Made by a program: the position numbers and the translations under genes
Origin: Rhodospirillaceae bacterium
GTDB taxonomy: Bacteria > Pseudomonadota > Alphaproteobacteria > GCA-2731375
DNA: 40,877 nt
NCBI GenBank assembly: GCA_002731375.1
Contig: PCBT01000054.1
Location: 128,500-169,376 of the forward strand
Direction of reading: 5' to 3'
Shown: positions 17,317-26,243 of the stretch, one piece after another
How positions within the stretch are numbered: the first letter of the stretch is position 1
How the letters are laid out: each line of letters begins with the position of its first letter
The notes under the pieces: model-generated
Databases searched by the model: none
Told to the model about the DNA's origin: nothing
What the model saw: only the letters and a program-made list of their open reading frames with translations

Positions 17317-18523
17317 CCCCTACTTTCCATGGCTGTATGGCCAGATAGAGTGCGCCGCTAAACAGGGACGTTGCCGTCAGGACCATGGCCACGGGCCAGG
17401 CGCTGCCGTCATGCCACAGCACCACGCAGAATGTTCCCAAGCCGCCGCCAGCCATGGGCAGGGCACCTAGCATGGCGGCGGCATGGCCATGCCCGGCCCG
17501 GCAGACATCAAAGGCCCGCACCGGTGCGGTGGCGAACACTAGGCCCAGGCCGAAACCGAAAAAGCATTGCGTCGCGGTGATGCTGACAGGCGTTGCCATG
17601 GAGGCGTATAGCAGCAGGGTGAAACCGAGCCCGCCCAGGGCGCATAGCACCAGTCCGGCGGCCAACAACGGGTCGGATGCGATATGCCCAGCCGCGCGGT
17701 TGACGGCCAGCGAACCAAGAAAAAAGGCCAGAACGATGGCGGCGTAGTAATAGCCGTATTGTTCGGTCGGCACCGCCATGCCTTCAATAAAAAGAAATGG
17801 AAAGGCGGTCAGAATGGCGAACAGACCGCCCAGCACAAGGGCCATGATCAAGGAATAGGTCATGAACGGGCCATCCCGCAGCAGGGTCAGATAGCCGTCC
17901 AGTAAGCGCCTGGGCCGCAGGGCACCACGGTCGGGTTCCTTCAAGGTCTCCGGCAAGAAGCGCCAGAGCAGCAGAATCACCACCACGATCAGCAAGGTCA
18001 GCAGCATAAAGTTGGAGCGCCAGCCAAGCCAGACATGCATGTACCCGCCAATAATCGGACCCACGGCGGGGGCTAGCGCTATGGCCATGCCATAGGCGGC
18101 CAAGACGCGGACTGCGCCAGCCTCGTCATAGAGCTCGCGTATGACGGCATAGCCGATCACCGCCTCGGCGCAGGCGGTCACGCCTTGAAGCATCCTGGCC
18201 GTGATCAGGCCTTCGATGGAGCTGGCGGCGGCGCAGGCGATAGATGCCACGGCGAAACCGATCATTCCCGCCAACAGGACCGGGCGGCGCCCGACGCGGT
18301 CCGACAACGGGCCGTAAAACAGCTGTGCCAGGGCATAGGCGACCAGGTTCAACGTCATCGTCAGCTGCACCCGCCCCGCATCTGTATTGAAGACGCCTTG
18401 AAGATGGGGCAGGGATGGTGTGTAGAGATCCGTCGAGAGGATCGAGACGGCGGACGCCATGATCAGCAGTGCCGGGATCACGATCGGCACCGATGGATTG
18501 GGCATGGGCGCCCTAACGGTCAT
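17285..18523 (-). CDS. Bcr/CflA-type MFS drug efflux transporter
   Basis: A 412-residue MFS protein with about 12 hydrophobic segments. N-terminal [13 protein letters not shown]-like sequence ([19 protein letters not shown]), the loop [18 protein letters not shown] (motif A), and [19 protein letters not shown] with [11 protein letters not shown] (drug-antiporter motif C region) point to the Bcr/CflA subfamily, 12-TM proton antiporters exporting bicyclomycin and other compounds. It starts 4 bases after the stop of the upstream epoxide hydrolase gene, suggesting co-transcription and a detoxification role. Its 3' end overlaps the recR 3' end by 32 bases, tail to tail. Confidence 0.9.
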   Translation of the reverse strand: MTVRAPMPNPSVPIVIPALLIMASAVSILSTDLYTPSLPHLQGVFNTDAGRVQLTMTLNLVAYALAQLFYGPLSDRVGRRPVLLAGMIGFAVASIACAAASSIEGLITARMLQGVTACAEAVIGYAVIRELYDEAGAVRVLAAYGMAIALAPAVGPIIGGYMHVWLGWRSNFMLLTLLIVVVILLLWRFLPETLKEPDRGALRPRRLLDGYLTLLRDGPFMTYSLIMALVLGGLFAILTAFPFLFIEGMAVPTEQYGYYYAAIVLAFFLGSLAVNRAAGHIASDPLLAAGLVLCALGGLGFTLLLYASMATPVSITATQCFFGFGLGLVFATAPVRAFDVCRAGHGHAAAMLGALPMAGGGLGTFCVVLWHDGSAWPVAMVLTATSLFSGALYLAIQPWKVGVKRGGASPAP

Positions 18524-18527
18524 GGTA

Positions 18528-19679
18528 CTAGCGCACTACCTGGAAGCAGCTCCGCATTTCCCCGATAAACAGATCCGGTTGTTCCAGGGCCGCGAAATGA
18601 CCGCCTTTGTCCAGCTCGCTCCAATGGATAATGTTGCGGAAGCGCTTTTCCGCCCAGCGCCGGGAGGCGGTGAAAATATCCTTCGGAAAGACGCTGCAAC
18701 CGACAGGAATGGTCACATCTTCCTGGCTGCGGTTGCCAAAGCTTTGCCAATATAGCCGGGCCGAGGAAGCAGCGGTGCCGGGCAGCCAATAGAGCATGAT
18801 ATTGTCCAGCATATCGTCGCGGCTTAGCGCATTTTCCGGATGGCCGTTGCAATCTGTCCAGGCCCAGAATTTTTCCAAGATCCAGGCCGCCTGACCGGCA
18901 GGCGAATCCGCCAGGCCATAGCCAAGGGTCTGGGGCCGGGTGCTTTGTTGTTTCGAATAGCCCGAATCCCAGTCTTTGTAATGTTCGGCCGCCGCCAGGG
19001 CGTTCTTCTCGAACTCCGTCAAACTATCCATGGTGTCGGGGTCGGGGCGTTCGGTGATCATATTCAGATTGATGGCCAGACAGGACGGGTTGTCCTCGGC
19101 GCTGGCATTGACTCCGATTTGCCGCGTAATGACAGAGCCCCAATCGCCTCCCTGGGCCACGTATTGATCATAGCCAAGCCGTGCCATCAACTGCCCCCAG
19201 GCGATCGCGATGCGTTGCACTGACCAACCTGGCGACGTTGGCTTGCCGGAGAAGCCATAGCCGGGCAGGGAGGGCGCGATGACATGGAACGCATCCGCCA
19301 CATCGCCGCCATGGGTGGTGGGGTTGGTCAACGGTCCGATGATGTGTCGGAATTCCAGCACCGATCCGGGCCAGCCGTGGGTGATCAACAATGGCATGGC
19401 GTTGGCATGTGGTGACCGGACATGCAGGAAATGGATATCGGTACCGTCGATTTCCGTCTGAAACTGATCCCAGCCGTTCAATAGGTCTTCGCAGCGGCAC
19501 CAGTCATAGTCATCGGCCCAGTATTCGCAGACCTCCCTCATATAGGAAAGGGGAATACCCTGGGACCAGTCGCCGGGGGTTTCCGCATCGGGCCAGCGCG
19601 TGGTATGCAGGCGGCGGCGTAGATCCACCAACTCATCCTCGGGGATGGCTAATTTGAAAGGCCGGATTTGATCGCTCAT
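18528..19679 (-). CDS. Epoxide hydrolase (EHN-domain alpha/beta hydrolase)
   Basis: A 383-residue epoxide hydrolase of the microsomal-type (EHN) family. The N-terminal EHN cap reads FKLAIPEDELVDLRRRL...TRWPDAE, the oxyanion loop is HGWPGS at 101-106, the nucleophile Asp179 sits in QGGDWGS, and the base His361 sits in KGGHFAA. Tyr310 and neighbours in the lid region would polarise the epoxide. These enzymes open epoxides to diols. The leader GGGACAAAG gives a reasonable ribosome site. The Bcr/CflA pump gene follows 4 bases downstream, as a likely detoxification pair. A soluble cytoplasmic enzyme is expected, since no signal peptide is present. Confidence 0.92.
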   Translation of the reverse strand: MSDQIRPFKLAIPEDELVDLRRRLHTTRWPDAETPGDWSQGIPLSYMREVCEYWADDYDWCRCEDLLNGWDQFQTEIDGTDIHFLHVRSPHANAMPLLITHGWPGSVLEFRHIIGPLTNPTTHGGDVADAFHVIAPSLPGYGFSGKPTSPGWSVQRIAIAWGQLMARLGYDQYVAQGGDWGSVITRQIGVNASAEDNPSCLAINLNMITERPDPDTMDSLTEFEKNALAAAEHYKDWDSGYSKQQSTRPQTLGYGLADSPAGQAAWILEKFWAWTDCNGHPENALSRDDMLDNIMLYWLPGTAASSARLYWQSFGNRSQEDVTIPVGCSVFPKDIFTASRRWAEKRFRNIIHWSELDKGGHFAALEQPDLFIGEMRSCFQVVR

Positions 19680-19927
19680 GTTGCTTTGTCCCCTAGGTCT
19701 TTATCAATGCATCTAGGTAATAACCTTCCATGACGCCCCACGCAATTATCGAGGTCTTGTATGGCCCGGCGCCATCGCAGGTCCCGTTGCGGGAAATTGT
19801 CTGTCTGGCGCGCAAGCCTTAGCACGGATCGTCAAGATTTCGAGAGGTTGGAAGTTTTCCCGCCGGTCCGCCACAGCCGTTCTGGCCGTGGCGAGCCACG
19901 GAATTTACGGCTCCGGAAATGGTTTTT

Positions 19928-20131
19928 CTAGCTTTTCGCCTTTATGTAGGGCGCGTCGAATCTGCCGAAATCTGTGATTGTTCCATGGCTAAAATGAACT
20001 CCGTCAGGCATGGCGGCAAAGTTCGGGCGGGCCTCGTCCAAGGGCGCCATGGCCAGGGCGATCAAGGCAACTAGCCATACGGCAATCCAGGTCAGGGCTG
20101 CTTTGGGTTATGGGCGTCTGAATTCGAACAT
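19928..20131 (-). pseudogene. Small single-TM protein gene interrupted by a TAA at codon 8
   Basis: A good ribosome site (GAGGAT) precedes ATG at 20131. The frame reads MFEFRRP, then TAA at 20108-20110, then continues in the same frame for 59 codons with a strong membrane segment (ALTWIAVWLVALIALAMA) and a polar tail ending DAPYIKAKS at TAG 19928-19930. A single C to T change turning CAA into TAA would explain the break, giving a 67-residue protein with an uncleaved signal-anchor. A sequencing error, or re-initiation at a non-ATG codon, are alternatives. I do not recognise the family. Confidence 0.45.
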
Positions 20132-20246
20132 TTCATCCTCGTGCCGTGCCTGCCGCGGCCTTTGTTGAGTTGCCAGGACGGTCTCTTTTGTTCGGTAGTT
20201 CCAAATTTTTGTAAGGTTAATGTGGGGCAGAATTTATGAAATACGT

Positions 20247-20263
20247 TATATCATAACGATATA
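20247..20263. repeat. Inverted repeat TATATC-N5-GATATA
   Basis: Perfect 6-bp arms (20247-20252 and 20258-20263) separated by 5 bases in an AT-rich intergenic stretch, with partly matching flanks ACGT at both ends. It could bind a dimeric regulator, but the nearest downstream starts are far away. No function is assigned. Confidence 0.4.
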
Positions 20264-20324
20264 TACGTCAGTTTTTTACGGTTTTTTCAGTGAAGGTGTT
20301 GTTGAAATAGAGGGCGCTCCCGGT

Positions 20325-21482
20325 TCAGGCGCCGCGTTTCGGTAGATCCACAATCGCGACCGTATGTTCACGGGCGTCTTCTTGGGCGGAATTCAGGGTG
20401 TCGTCTTCTGATTCCGTCAATTGGACATCCTCGATTTGTCCCACCCGCCGGGTGATTTTCTTGGTGGAGATGGCAATTTGTTCCAGATCCTTTTCCGCCT
20501 GTTTGAAATGTCGCTGTAAATTCTCCGCCCGTTCATCCAGGCGCTGGACATCATCCAACAGCTTCACAACCTCGGCCTGGATAACGCCGGCCTGTTCGCG
20601 CATGCGGGCATCCTTCAGGACCGCGCGCACGGTGTTCAGGGTCGCCATCAGGGTGGTGGGGGAAACGATCCAAACCCGGGCCCGGTAGGATTGCTCCAGC
20701 ATTTCTGGGAAATTGCCGTGCAGTTCCGCATAGACAGCTTCCGAGGGCAGGAACATCAAGGCGCTGTCGGCGGTTTCGCTAGGCAGGATGTAGCGCTCCT
20801 GAATATCCTTGATGTGCTTGCCGATCGCCGTGCGGAAAGCCCGCTGTGCCGCTTTCATCTCGGCCTCGTTGCCGGCCTGGCGCAGGGCATGATAGCTTTC
20901 AAGGGGAAATTTGGCGTCGATGGCAATCGGACCGGGGGGCTTGGGCAATTGGATCAGGCAATCGACGCGGCGCTGGTTAGACAGCGTGGCCTGAAAATCA
21001 TAGGCCGAGGGCGGCAGGATCGAACTGACCAAATCCTGCAGCTGCACCTCGCCAAAGGCGCCACGGGTTTGCTTGTTATCGAGAATATCCTGTAAGCCGA
21101 TCACCTGCCCGGCCAGATCGGAGATGTTTTTCTGCGCCTGATCGATGACATGCAGATGCTTGCCCAATTCGCCAAGGGATGCGGCGGTGCGGGTCGCCGA
21201 TTGCTCCAGACTGTCGCCCATACGCTTGGAGACGCCGTCCAGGCGTTCGTGTAGAGTGCGCATTAGTTCCGCGCGCTCGGAGGCGGATTGTTCCGACATC
21301 TGGCTTAGCCGCCCGCCTAGGTCGGCCTGGGCGGTGGCCAGGCTGGCGGTCGCGGCGGCCAGCGCATCCAGACGCGCAACGTTCTCGCCGGGCACCTGCC
21401 GCCGCCGTCGCAACAGAAGCGCCAGACCACCTAGCACAAGAAGCAGAACTGCCGCCCCCAACGCGCCAATCAAAAATTCCAT
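20325..21482 (-). CDS. rmuC: DNA recombination protein RmuC
   Basis: A 385-residue RmuC-type protein: an N-terminal membrane helix (about 2-24, LIGALGAAVLLLVLGGLALLL) followed by basic residues, a coiled-coil stretch (about 35-140, rich in Ala, Leu, Glu and Gln), and the nuclease-like RmuC core with FGEVQLQDLVSSILPPSAYDF, IAIDAKFPLESYHAL, ILPSETADSALMFLPSEAVYAEL and the TLMATLNTVRAVLKD block. The C-terminal helical tail ends near SEDDTLNSAQED. RmuC limits DNA inversions in E. coli. The start has AGGATAG upstream. Confidence 0.93.
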   Translation of the reverse strand: MEFLIGALGAAVLLLVLGGLALLLRRRRQVPGENVARLDALAAATASLATAQADLGGRLSQMSEQSASERAELMRTLHERLDGVSKRMGDSLEQSATRTAASLGELGKHLHVIDQAQKNISDLAGQVIGLQDILDNKQTRGAFGEVQLQDLVSSILPPSAYDFQATLSNQRRVDCLIQLPKPPGPIAIDAKFPLESYHALRQAGNEAEMKAAQRAFRTAIGKHIKDIQERYILPSETADSALMFLPSEAVYAELHGNFPEMLEQSYRARVWIVSPTTLMATLNTVRAVLKDARMREQAGVIQAEVVKLLDDVQRLDERAENLQRHFKQAEKDLEQIAISTKKITRRVGQIEDVQLTESEDDTLNSAQEDAREHTVAIVDLPKRGA

Positions 21483-21581
21483 TGTGCTATCCTTATTGCG
21501 AAACTTGACCCTGTATGGGCGGCATATTACCTAGTGCCCAGAGGCTCAAAAAATTTAGCTTAGGCTTACAACGAACGAATC

Positions 21582-22100
21582 ATGGCTATTCTATCCATTA
21601 TCACCGCACCCGACCGCCGTCTGAAGGTAAAATCCCAACCTGTCGAAGCCGTTGATGAAAAAATTCGGGGAATTCTCGACGATATGCTGGAAACCATGTA
21701 CCAGGCCCCCGGTATCGGCCTGTCGGCGGTGCAGGTCGGGATACCAAAATGCCTGATCACCGTGGACGTCTCACCCGACGATGAAGACAATGCGCCGCTC
21801 TATCTGGTCAATCCGAAAATCGTGGCGTTTTCGGACGAGATGGAAAGTTATAACGAAGGCTGTTTATCCCTGCCCGATCAATTCGCCGATCTGGACCGGC
21901 CCGGCGAAGTCACGGTGGAATATCTGGATTATGACGCTCAACCGCAACAATTGCGTGCGGACGGTCTGTTGTCGCGTTGTATCCAGCACGAAATGGATCA
22001 CCTGAAGGGCCGCCTGTTCGTGGATCATCTGTCCGCGGTCAAACGCGGCATGATTTTGCGCAAGCTGGAAAAGATCAGACGCCAGAAGGTTTCGGCTTAG
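21582..22100 (+). CDS. def: Peptide deformylase
   Basis: A 172-residue deformylase with the three catalytic motifs: GIGLSAVQ (44-51, usual form GxGLAAxQ), EGCLSLP (92-98, Cys94 a metal ligand) and QHEMDH (135-140, His136 and His140 metal ligands, Glu137 the base). It removes the formyl group from nascent proteins. fmt starts 3 bases after the stop, so the formylation and deformylation genes form an operon. Confidence 0.96.
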   Translation: MAILSIITAPDRRLKVKSQPVEAVDEKIRGILDDMLETMYQAPGIGLSAVQVGIPKCLITVDVSPDDEDNAPLYLVNPKIVAFSDEMESYNEGCLSLPDQFADLDRPGEVTVEYLDYDAQPQQLRADGLLSRCIQHEMDHLKGRLFVDHLSAVKRGMILRKLEKIRRQKVSA

Positions 22101-22103
22101 AAT

Positions 22104-23036
22104 ATGACCGGTTTGCGCGTGGTCTTCATGGGTACGCCAGATTTCGCGGTGCCGACGGTCGAAGCCTTGCTGGCTGCCCCCGATATGAACGTGGTCGCGG
22201 TTTACACCCAGCCGCCGCGCCAGGCCGGACGTGGCAAGCGGCTGCGGCACACACCGGTAGATGCTGCCGCCCAGGCCCATGGCATTCCCGTCTTCAGCCC
22301 CGTTAGCCTGAAGACAACCGAGGCCCAGGCCGAATTCGCCACTTTGAACGCGGATGCTGCCGTGGTCGTGGCCTATGGCCTGATCCTGCCGGGAGCGGTT
22401 TTGCGGGCACCGCGCCTGGGCTGTTTCAATCTGCATGGCTCCTTATTGCCGCGCTGGCGCGGGGCGGCGCCGATCCAGCGGGCGGTAATGGCGGGTGATG
22501 CCGCCACGGGCGTCTGTGTCATGGCCATGGACGAGGGCCTGGACACCGGCGATGAGATTTCCCGCGCCGAGGTACCCATCGCCAAGGATACCACGGCGGG
22601 CGATTTGCATGATCAATTGGCTGTTTTGGGGGCACCCCTGATGGTCGCGGCCCTGCGTGGCATCGCTGCCAATGAGCTGATGCCGCTGCCCCAGCCCGAG
22701 GCCGGCATCACCTATGCCAAGAAAATTGGGAAGGCCGAGGCGCGCATCGATTGGCAGCTGCCAAGTGGAAAGCTGGATTGCCTGATCCGTGGATTATCGC
22801 CGTTTCCTGGCGCCTGGTGTGAATGGCAAGGCAGCCGTATCAAGGTGCTGTTGGCCCAGCCGGTGGCGGCTGTCCAGGACATGGCACCTGGGACGGTGCT
22901 TGATGATAACCTGTTGGTCGCCTGCGGATCAGGCGCCTTGCGTTTGCTACGGCTGCAACGCTCGGGCAAGGGTGTGATGCCGGCGGCAGATTTCCTGCGT
23001 GGCAACCCAGTGCAGGCCGGCGGCTTGCTTCTGTAG
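22104..23036 (+). CDS. fmt: Methionyl-tRNA formyltransferase
   Basis: A 310-residue formyltransferase. N-terminal VVFMGTPDFAVPTVEALL (6-23), the formyl-folate domain with AYGLILP and Asn109-His111 in FNLHGSLLPRWRGAAPIQRA (108-127) and Asp149 are the hallmark residues, followed by the tRNA-binding OB-like C-domain. It formylates initiator Met-tRNA with 10-formyl-THF. It is the last gene of the GC-rich def-fmt operon; immediately after it the DNA becomes visibly less GC-rich and gene-poor. Confidence 0.96.
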   Translation: MTGLRVVFMGTPDFAVPTVEALLAAPDMNVVAVYTQPPRQAGRGKRLRHTPVDAAAQAHGIPVFSPVSLKTTEAQAEFATLNADAAVVVAYGLILPGAVLRAPRLGCFNLHGSLLPRWRGAAPIQRAVMAGDAATGVCVMAMDEGLDTGDEISRAEVPIAKDTTAGDLHDQLAVLGAPLMVAALRGIAANELMPLPQPEAGITYAKKIGKAEARIDWQLPSGKLDCLIRGLSPFPGAWCEWQGSRIKVLLAQPVAAVQDMAPGTVLDDNLLVACGSGALRLLRLQRSGKGVMPAADFLRGNPVQAGGLLL

Positions 23037-23760
23037 ACTTGCAAAAAACTCTGGGACATCTTGGCCTTTGACGAAATATTCAGAAAAATTGTAACTATTT
23101 TAGACATAGTATCTTGACGAGTTTTTGCCTGCTTGGCTATGGAGCCGCATTTTTCGTTCGCTGCGGGGTCTTCATTTTGTATTGATTTAGATTGTGCTGG
23201 CTGAACCTGAACAATTCTTCGTCCCGGTCTTCTTCCTGGGTGAAGGTGATTTCGAGGAATACGGCTATGATGTATAAGAGGGTACGCGAAGAGCGGGACA
23301 GCCGTCTGGGGGGCATGTTCCAGATGGTCGCCGAGTGCCTCTAGCGCGGCGAGGCCAGCGAGATCAAGGCCTTTTCGAGCAGTTTGATGTCCGAGTTCCA
23401 ACGGAGGATATCAATGGATCCTCACCGGAAAATTTCTTACGGTCTGCCATGCATAGCCCGATATCTGGCATCATGGCCTCGTCTAAGGATTAACTCAGCC
23501 TGTCCAACGTGTATGCCTGGGGTCGGTATTTTTTACCCGACACCTCCGATTTTGACGAGTTAGCGGCGTTCTGACTGCCATTTCTTGATAATTCCACCAT
23601 CCAGACGTACCTTTCCCGTCTTTCCACCTCGCCGTCTATTCCCTACCTATCCCCGGCGACCCTAGCCTGTGGTCATAGGGGCAGCATGCGGCACACATAT
23701 CCGAGGAATTCCTTGATATGATTTTGGTAACAAGCATGAATTGTGCATTTGTCGTCCAGC
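23037..23760. other. 724-base gene-poor stretch between fmt and the TRAP permease
   Basis: The only coding-like signal is the broken frame at 23267-23563, listed separately. The rest holds no recognisable gene, RNA or clear terminator. It is the left margin of the AT-richer region that runs to the MATE gene. Confidence 0.5.
23267..23563 (+). pseudogene. Possible small gene broken by an in-frame amber stop
   Basis: GAGG sits 9 bases before tandem ATGs at 23267 and 23270. The frame gives a charged helical start (MMYKRVREERDSRLGGMFQM), then TAG at 23342-23344 replaces what could have been CAG, and the same frame continues with RGEASEIKAFSSSLMSEFQR before becoming composition-neutral and ending at TAG 23561-23563. 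The first ~50 codons look coding (charged, helix-forming); the later part may be frameshifted. I do not recognise the family, and it may be chance. Confidence 0.3.
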
Positions 23761-25020
23761 TCAGCGGATCAGGAATAATGATAGTTCCGGGATGAACACC
23801 ACCAAGACCAAAACCGCCAACATGAGGCAGATAAACGGGAGAACAGAGCGGCAAATCAGCACAAAATCTTCTTTAAAGGCCGTCATTGCGACGATCAGGT
23901 TAAGGCCAACCGGCGGCGTGATGAAGCCAATTTCCAAATTGACCACCATGATGATACCGAAGTGGATGGGATCGATACCATAGGCCATTGCTACCGGTAG
24001 CAGGATTGGCGCTAGCATAAGAATCGCCGAGCCGATATCAATCAGGCACCCGATGACCAGCAGAAAAATATTAAGCGCGATGAGGAAGGTGATTTTATTG
24101 TCAACGACAGTAGTCATCCATGTCGCAAAATCTTGCGGTACCGACTCGGCGGTAAGCAGCAGATTGATAGAAATAGCGATTGCTATAATCGGAAACAATG
24201 TACCTAAAAGGCGCGCAGTATCGACGGCTATTGAAAAAAATTCGGTTATGTGAATTTCGCGGTGGATAAAAACTTCGACAAACAAGGAATACCCAACTGC
24301 GATCGCAGCGGCCTCAGTAGCTGAAAAGAAGCCGGAATAAATGCCACCTAGCAATATTACCGGTGTCATCAGGGCAAATATTCCATAGCGAAACGCTTGG
24401 ACGGTCTGGACAAAATTGAATGGTTCACTCTGAATCTTACGGTTCGCAATCAAGGCGTAAACCGACAACACACCAGCTAACATCAAACCCGGAATGATGC
24501 CCGCCAAGAACAAATCGCTAATAGATTTGTCCGTGGCAATAGCATAAAGGATCATGGGAATGCTGGGCGGAATGACTACACCCAATGTGCCGCCCGAAGC
24601 CAACGCGCCAAGTGAGAATTTTTTGCTATAACCCTCTTTAAGAAGCGCTGGATACAAGATCGAACCGACGGCGAGCAGGGTCACGGGCGAGGATCCCGAT
24701 ATCGCTGCAAAAACCGCGCAGGAAAGAATAGTTGCGACCGCCAATCCGCCAGGCAGCCATTGCGTTAAGGCCCTTATGATCGCAATCAATCTTTCCGCGA
24801 TCGAGCCGCGGGTCATTATGTTGCCGGCAAGTATGAACATTGGAATTGCCAATAGAACATTGCGGTTGATGCTGGACCAGATGTCGTCGACCAAATAGGT
24901 CAAATCGCCATCTCCCCAAAACCAATGCACGTAGGCCGCGGCCACGATTAAAATTAAAACCACACTTTGGCGCAGCGCCAGTAGGGCGAGAACTAAAAAT
25001 AAAAGGAAAACTGCGGTCAT
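23761..25020 (-). CDS. dctM: TRAP transporter large permease (DctM family)
   Basis: A 419-residue membrane protein with about 12 hydrophobic segments. Typical DctM sequence is visible: LLAIPMFILAGNIMTRGSIAERLI, the ISGSSPVTLLAVGSILYPALLKEGYSKKFSLG block, PPSIPMILYAIATDKSISDLFLAGIIPG and VNLEIGFITPPVGLN near the C-terminus. It forms the ion-coupled transport channel of the TRAP system with the small permease, whose stop directly abuts this ATG. The codon and base composition is richer in A/T than flanking genes. Confidence 0.94.
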   Translation of the reverse strand: MTAVFLLFLVLALLALRQSVVLILIVAAAYVHWFWGDGDLTYLVDDIWSSINRNVLLAIPMFILAGNIMTRGSIAERLIAIIRALTQWLPGGLAVATILSCAVFAAISGSSPVTLLAVGSILYPALLKEGYSKKFSLGALASGGTLGVVIPPSIPMILYAIATDKSISDLFLAGIIPGLMLAGVLSVYALIANRKIQSEPFNFVQTVQAFRYGIFALMTPVILLGGIYSGFFSATEAAAIAVGYSLFVEVFIHREIHITEFFSIAVDTARLLGTLFPIIAIAISINLLLTAESVPQDFATWMTTVVDNKITFLIALNIFLLVIGCLIDIGSAILMLAPILLPVAMAYGIDPIHFGIIMVVNLEIGFITPPVGLNLIVAMTAFKEDFVLICRSVLPFICLMLAVLVLVVFIPELSLFLIR

Positions 25021-25512
25021 CTATCCGTCTGCCAAGTCTGCTTCCGGTTTAAGGTCTGGCCATCGGGCGAAGGCCATATGGCGTAAGGCGCTAGAAAAAA
25101 ATGAATAAGGTAGAATGATCTGTAACGGCCATAAGGGCCAATAAAGCACAGCGATACGATCGGCATTGGCAATAGTATCCGACAAATAAAATGCCGAGAC
25201 GATGCCTAAACCACCAATAATCAATGCCGAAATTACATCACCAGTGCGGTTGATAGTCTGGCTCCAGGGTGCGGGCAGCCAATTATCAGCGAACCGCGGG
25301 CGTAGATGACTATTCGCCGCCGTGGCCAATGTAAATCCGAGAAAGCCAGCAAAGATAGCCCCGAATACCGCCAATTTTTGCGAGCCCCAAATGGTGCTAC
25401 TAAAAATTTCCCGAGCCACGATCTCGCTAAATAGTAAACAGGCTACAAATGCGTAGGCGGCAGCGGCCAATACAGCCTCGATCCGGCTCAAATTGTTTAA
25501 GAAGTTTGCCAT
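25021..25512 (-). CDS. dctQ: TRAP transporter small permease (DctQ family)
   Basis: A 163-residue protein with four hydrophobic segments (about 11-33, 46-65, 88-108 and 122-142), the size and topology of DctQ. The family landmarks are the SEIVAREIF segment after helix 1 and ANSHLRPRFAD after helix 2, equivalent to the usual HIRVD region. Its last stop base is next to the A of the dctM start, so the two are translationally adjacent. The binding-protein gene is upstream on the same strand but separated by 731 bases, unusually far for a TRAP operon. Confidence 0.88.
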   Translation of the reverse strand: MANFLNNLSRIEAVLAAAAYAFVACLLFSEIVAREIFSSTIWGSQKLAVFGAIFAGFLGFTLATAANSHLRPRFADNWLPAPWSQTINRTGDVISALIIGGLGIVSAFYLSDTIANADRIAVLYWPLWPLQIILPYSFFSSALRHMAFARWPDLKPEADLADG

Positions 25513-26243
25513 AGTTTGCCTTTACAACATTTGGGACAGCATACCCATGTTGCATGATGAGAAAGTTGGGGGCAGCAGGTTCCACCGGCAACACATAGAC
25601 GAACCTAAATATATCATATAATTCTGCTTGAAAATGTCGCAATCAGCAGCCAAATTTTACCTACTTTTCATGGATTGATCCTGTTACTCCGCTACTCCCC
25701 AATGAACTCAAACGCTAGTTACAAATTAGAGTGACGTTATCTAAGTCTGCAGCCGTATCGGCAGGTTGCGCAGTTTCGACTGCCTCGTTCAAAATTAGTT
25801 GCTTGGTAGAAGGAAAAAATTGGTCCGAATTCGTATGGACTTAAGACTTTTCCATGCCATGCCAGTTCTGAACCGGACGAAGGATTTCATCCAGAATAAA
25901 ACAGTTGGCGGGCCGGTCCTCGGCTGGGTGTGTTCTACACATAGTGTATACCAAATAATTTTGTTATCTGCGAAAATCGGATTTCTAACACAAGACAAAC
26001 ACCGTTAGCGGCTTGCAGCTCAGGCAAACCGGCACCTGCTAGCATTCAAATCATACCGGCGTTGCGGACGAAAGTATCAATTCCTTTCGACACCAAGTCG
26101 CGACAACGCCGGTAGCAATTAAAACTTAACCAACAACGCTCGACGTTAACTATGTCAACGGTTAGAGGTGGAACCGAGCGAACGACCTTTTACAGGGCAT
26201 GGCCGACGCAGGTGGTAGTTTTCTTTGATCCCGACCGATTATT
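25513..26243. other. 731-base spacer inside the TRAP locus
   Basis: No recognisable gene was found between dctP and dctQ. Short overlapping frames on both strands at 25795-26008 are antisense to each other and match no family I know. The stretch contains the strong inverted repeat at 26054-26114. It may be an insertion scar or a long regulated leader for dctQM. Confidence 0.5.
26054..26114. repeat. 61-base nested inverted repeat (stem-loop candidate)
   Basis: Outer arms TACCGGCGTTG (26054-26064) and CAACGCCGGTA (26104-26114) are perfect 11-bp complements, and inside them CGAAAG (26069-26074) pairs with CTTTCG (26084-26089) over a 9-base loop. It is not followed by a T run on either strand, so it is not a standard terminator, and the GTT/CAAC polarity is the opposite of an integron attC site. 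It could be a structured RNA, a small mobile repeat or an insertion end. Confidence 0.6.

Larger units (their letters stand above)
19680..20324. other. 645-base intergenic stretch between epoxide hydrolase and rmuC
   Basis: Contains the broken small gene at 19928-20131 and a small inverted repeat at 20247-20263, both listed separately. In 19680-19927, upstream of the epoxide hydrolase, I see no recognisable gene; a 30-codon plus-strand frame from 19729 has no support. AT-rich DNA at 20210-20310 holds the palindrome and runs of T (GTTTTTTACGGTTTTTTC), but no GC stem that would make a convincing terminator. Confidence 0.5.

Noticed and set aside
25795-26008. Overlapping plus and minus frames in the TRAP spacer
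   Set aside because: They are antisense to each other, short, without ribosome sites and unlike any family I know.
26054-26114. Considered as an integron attC site or a transcription terminator
   Set aside because: attC needs an AAC...GTT polarity that is reversed here, no integrase or cassette is present, and no T run follows.
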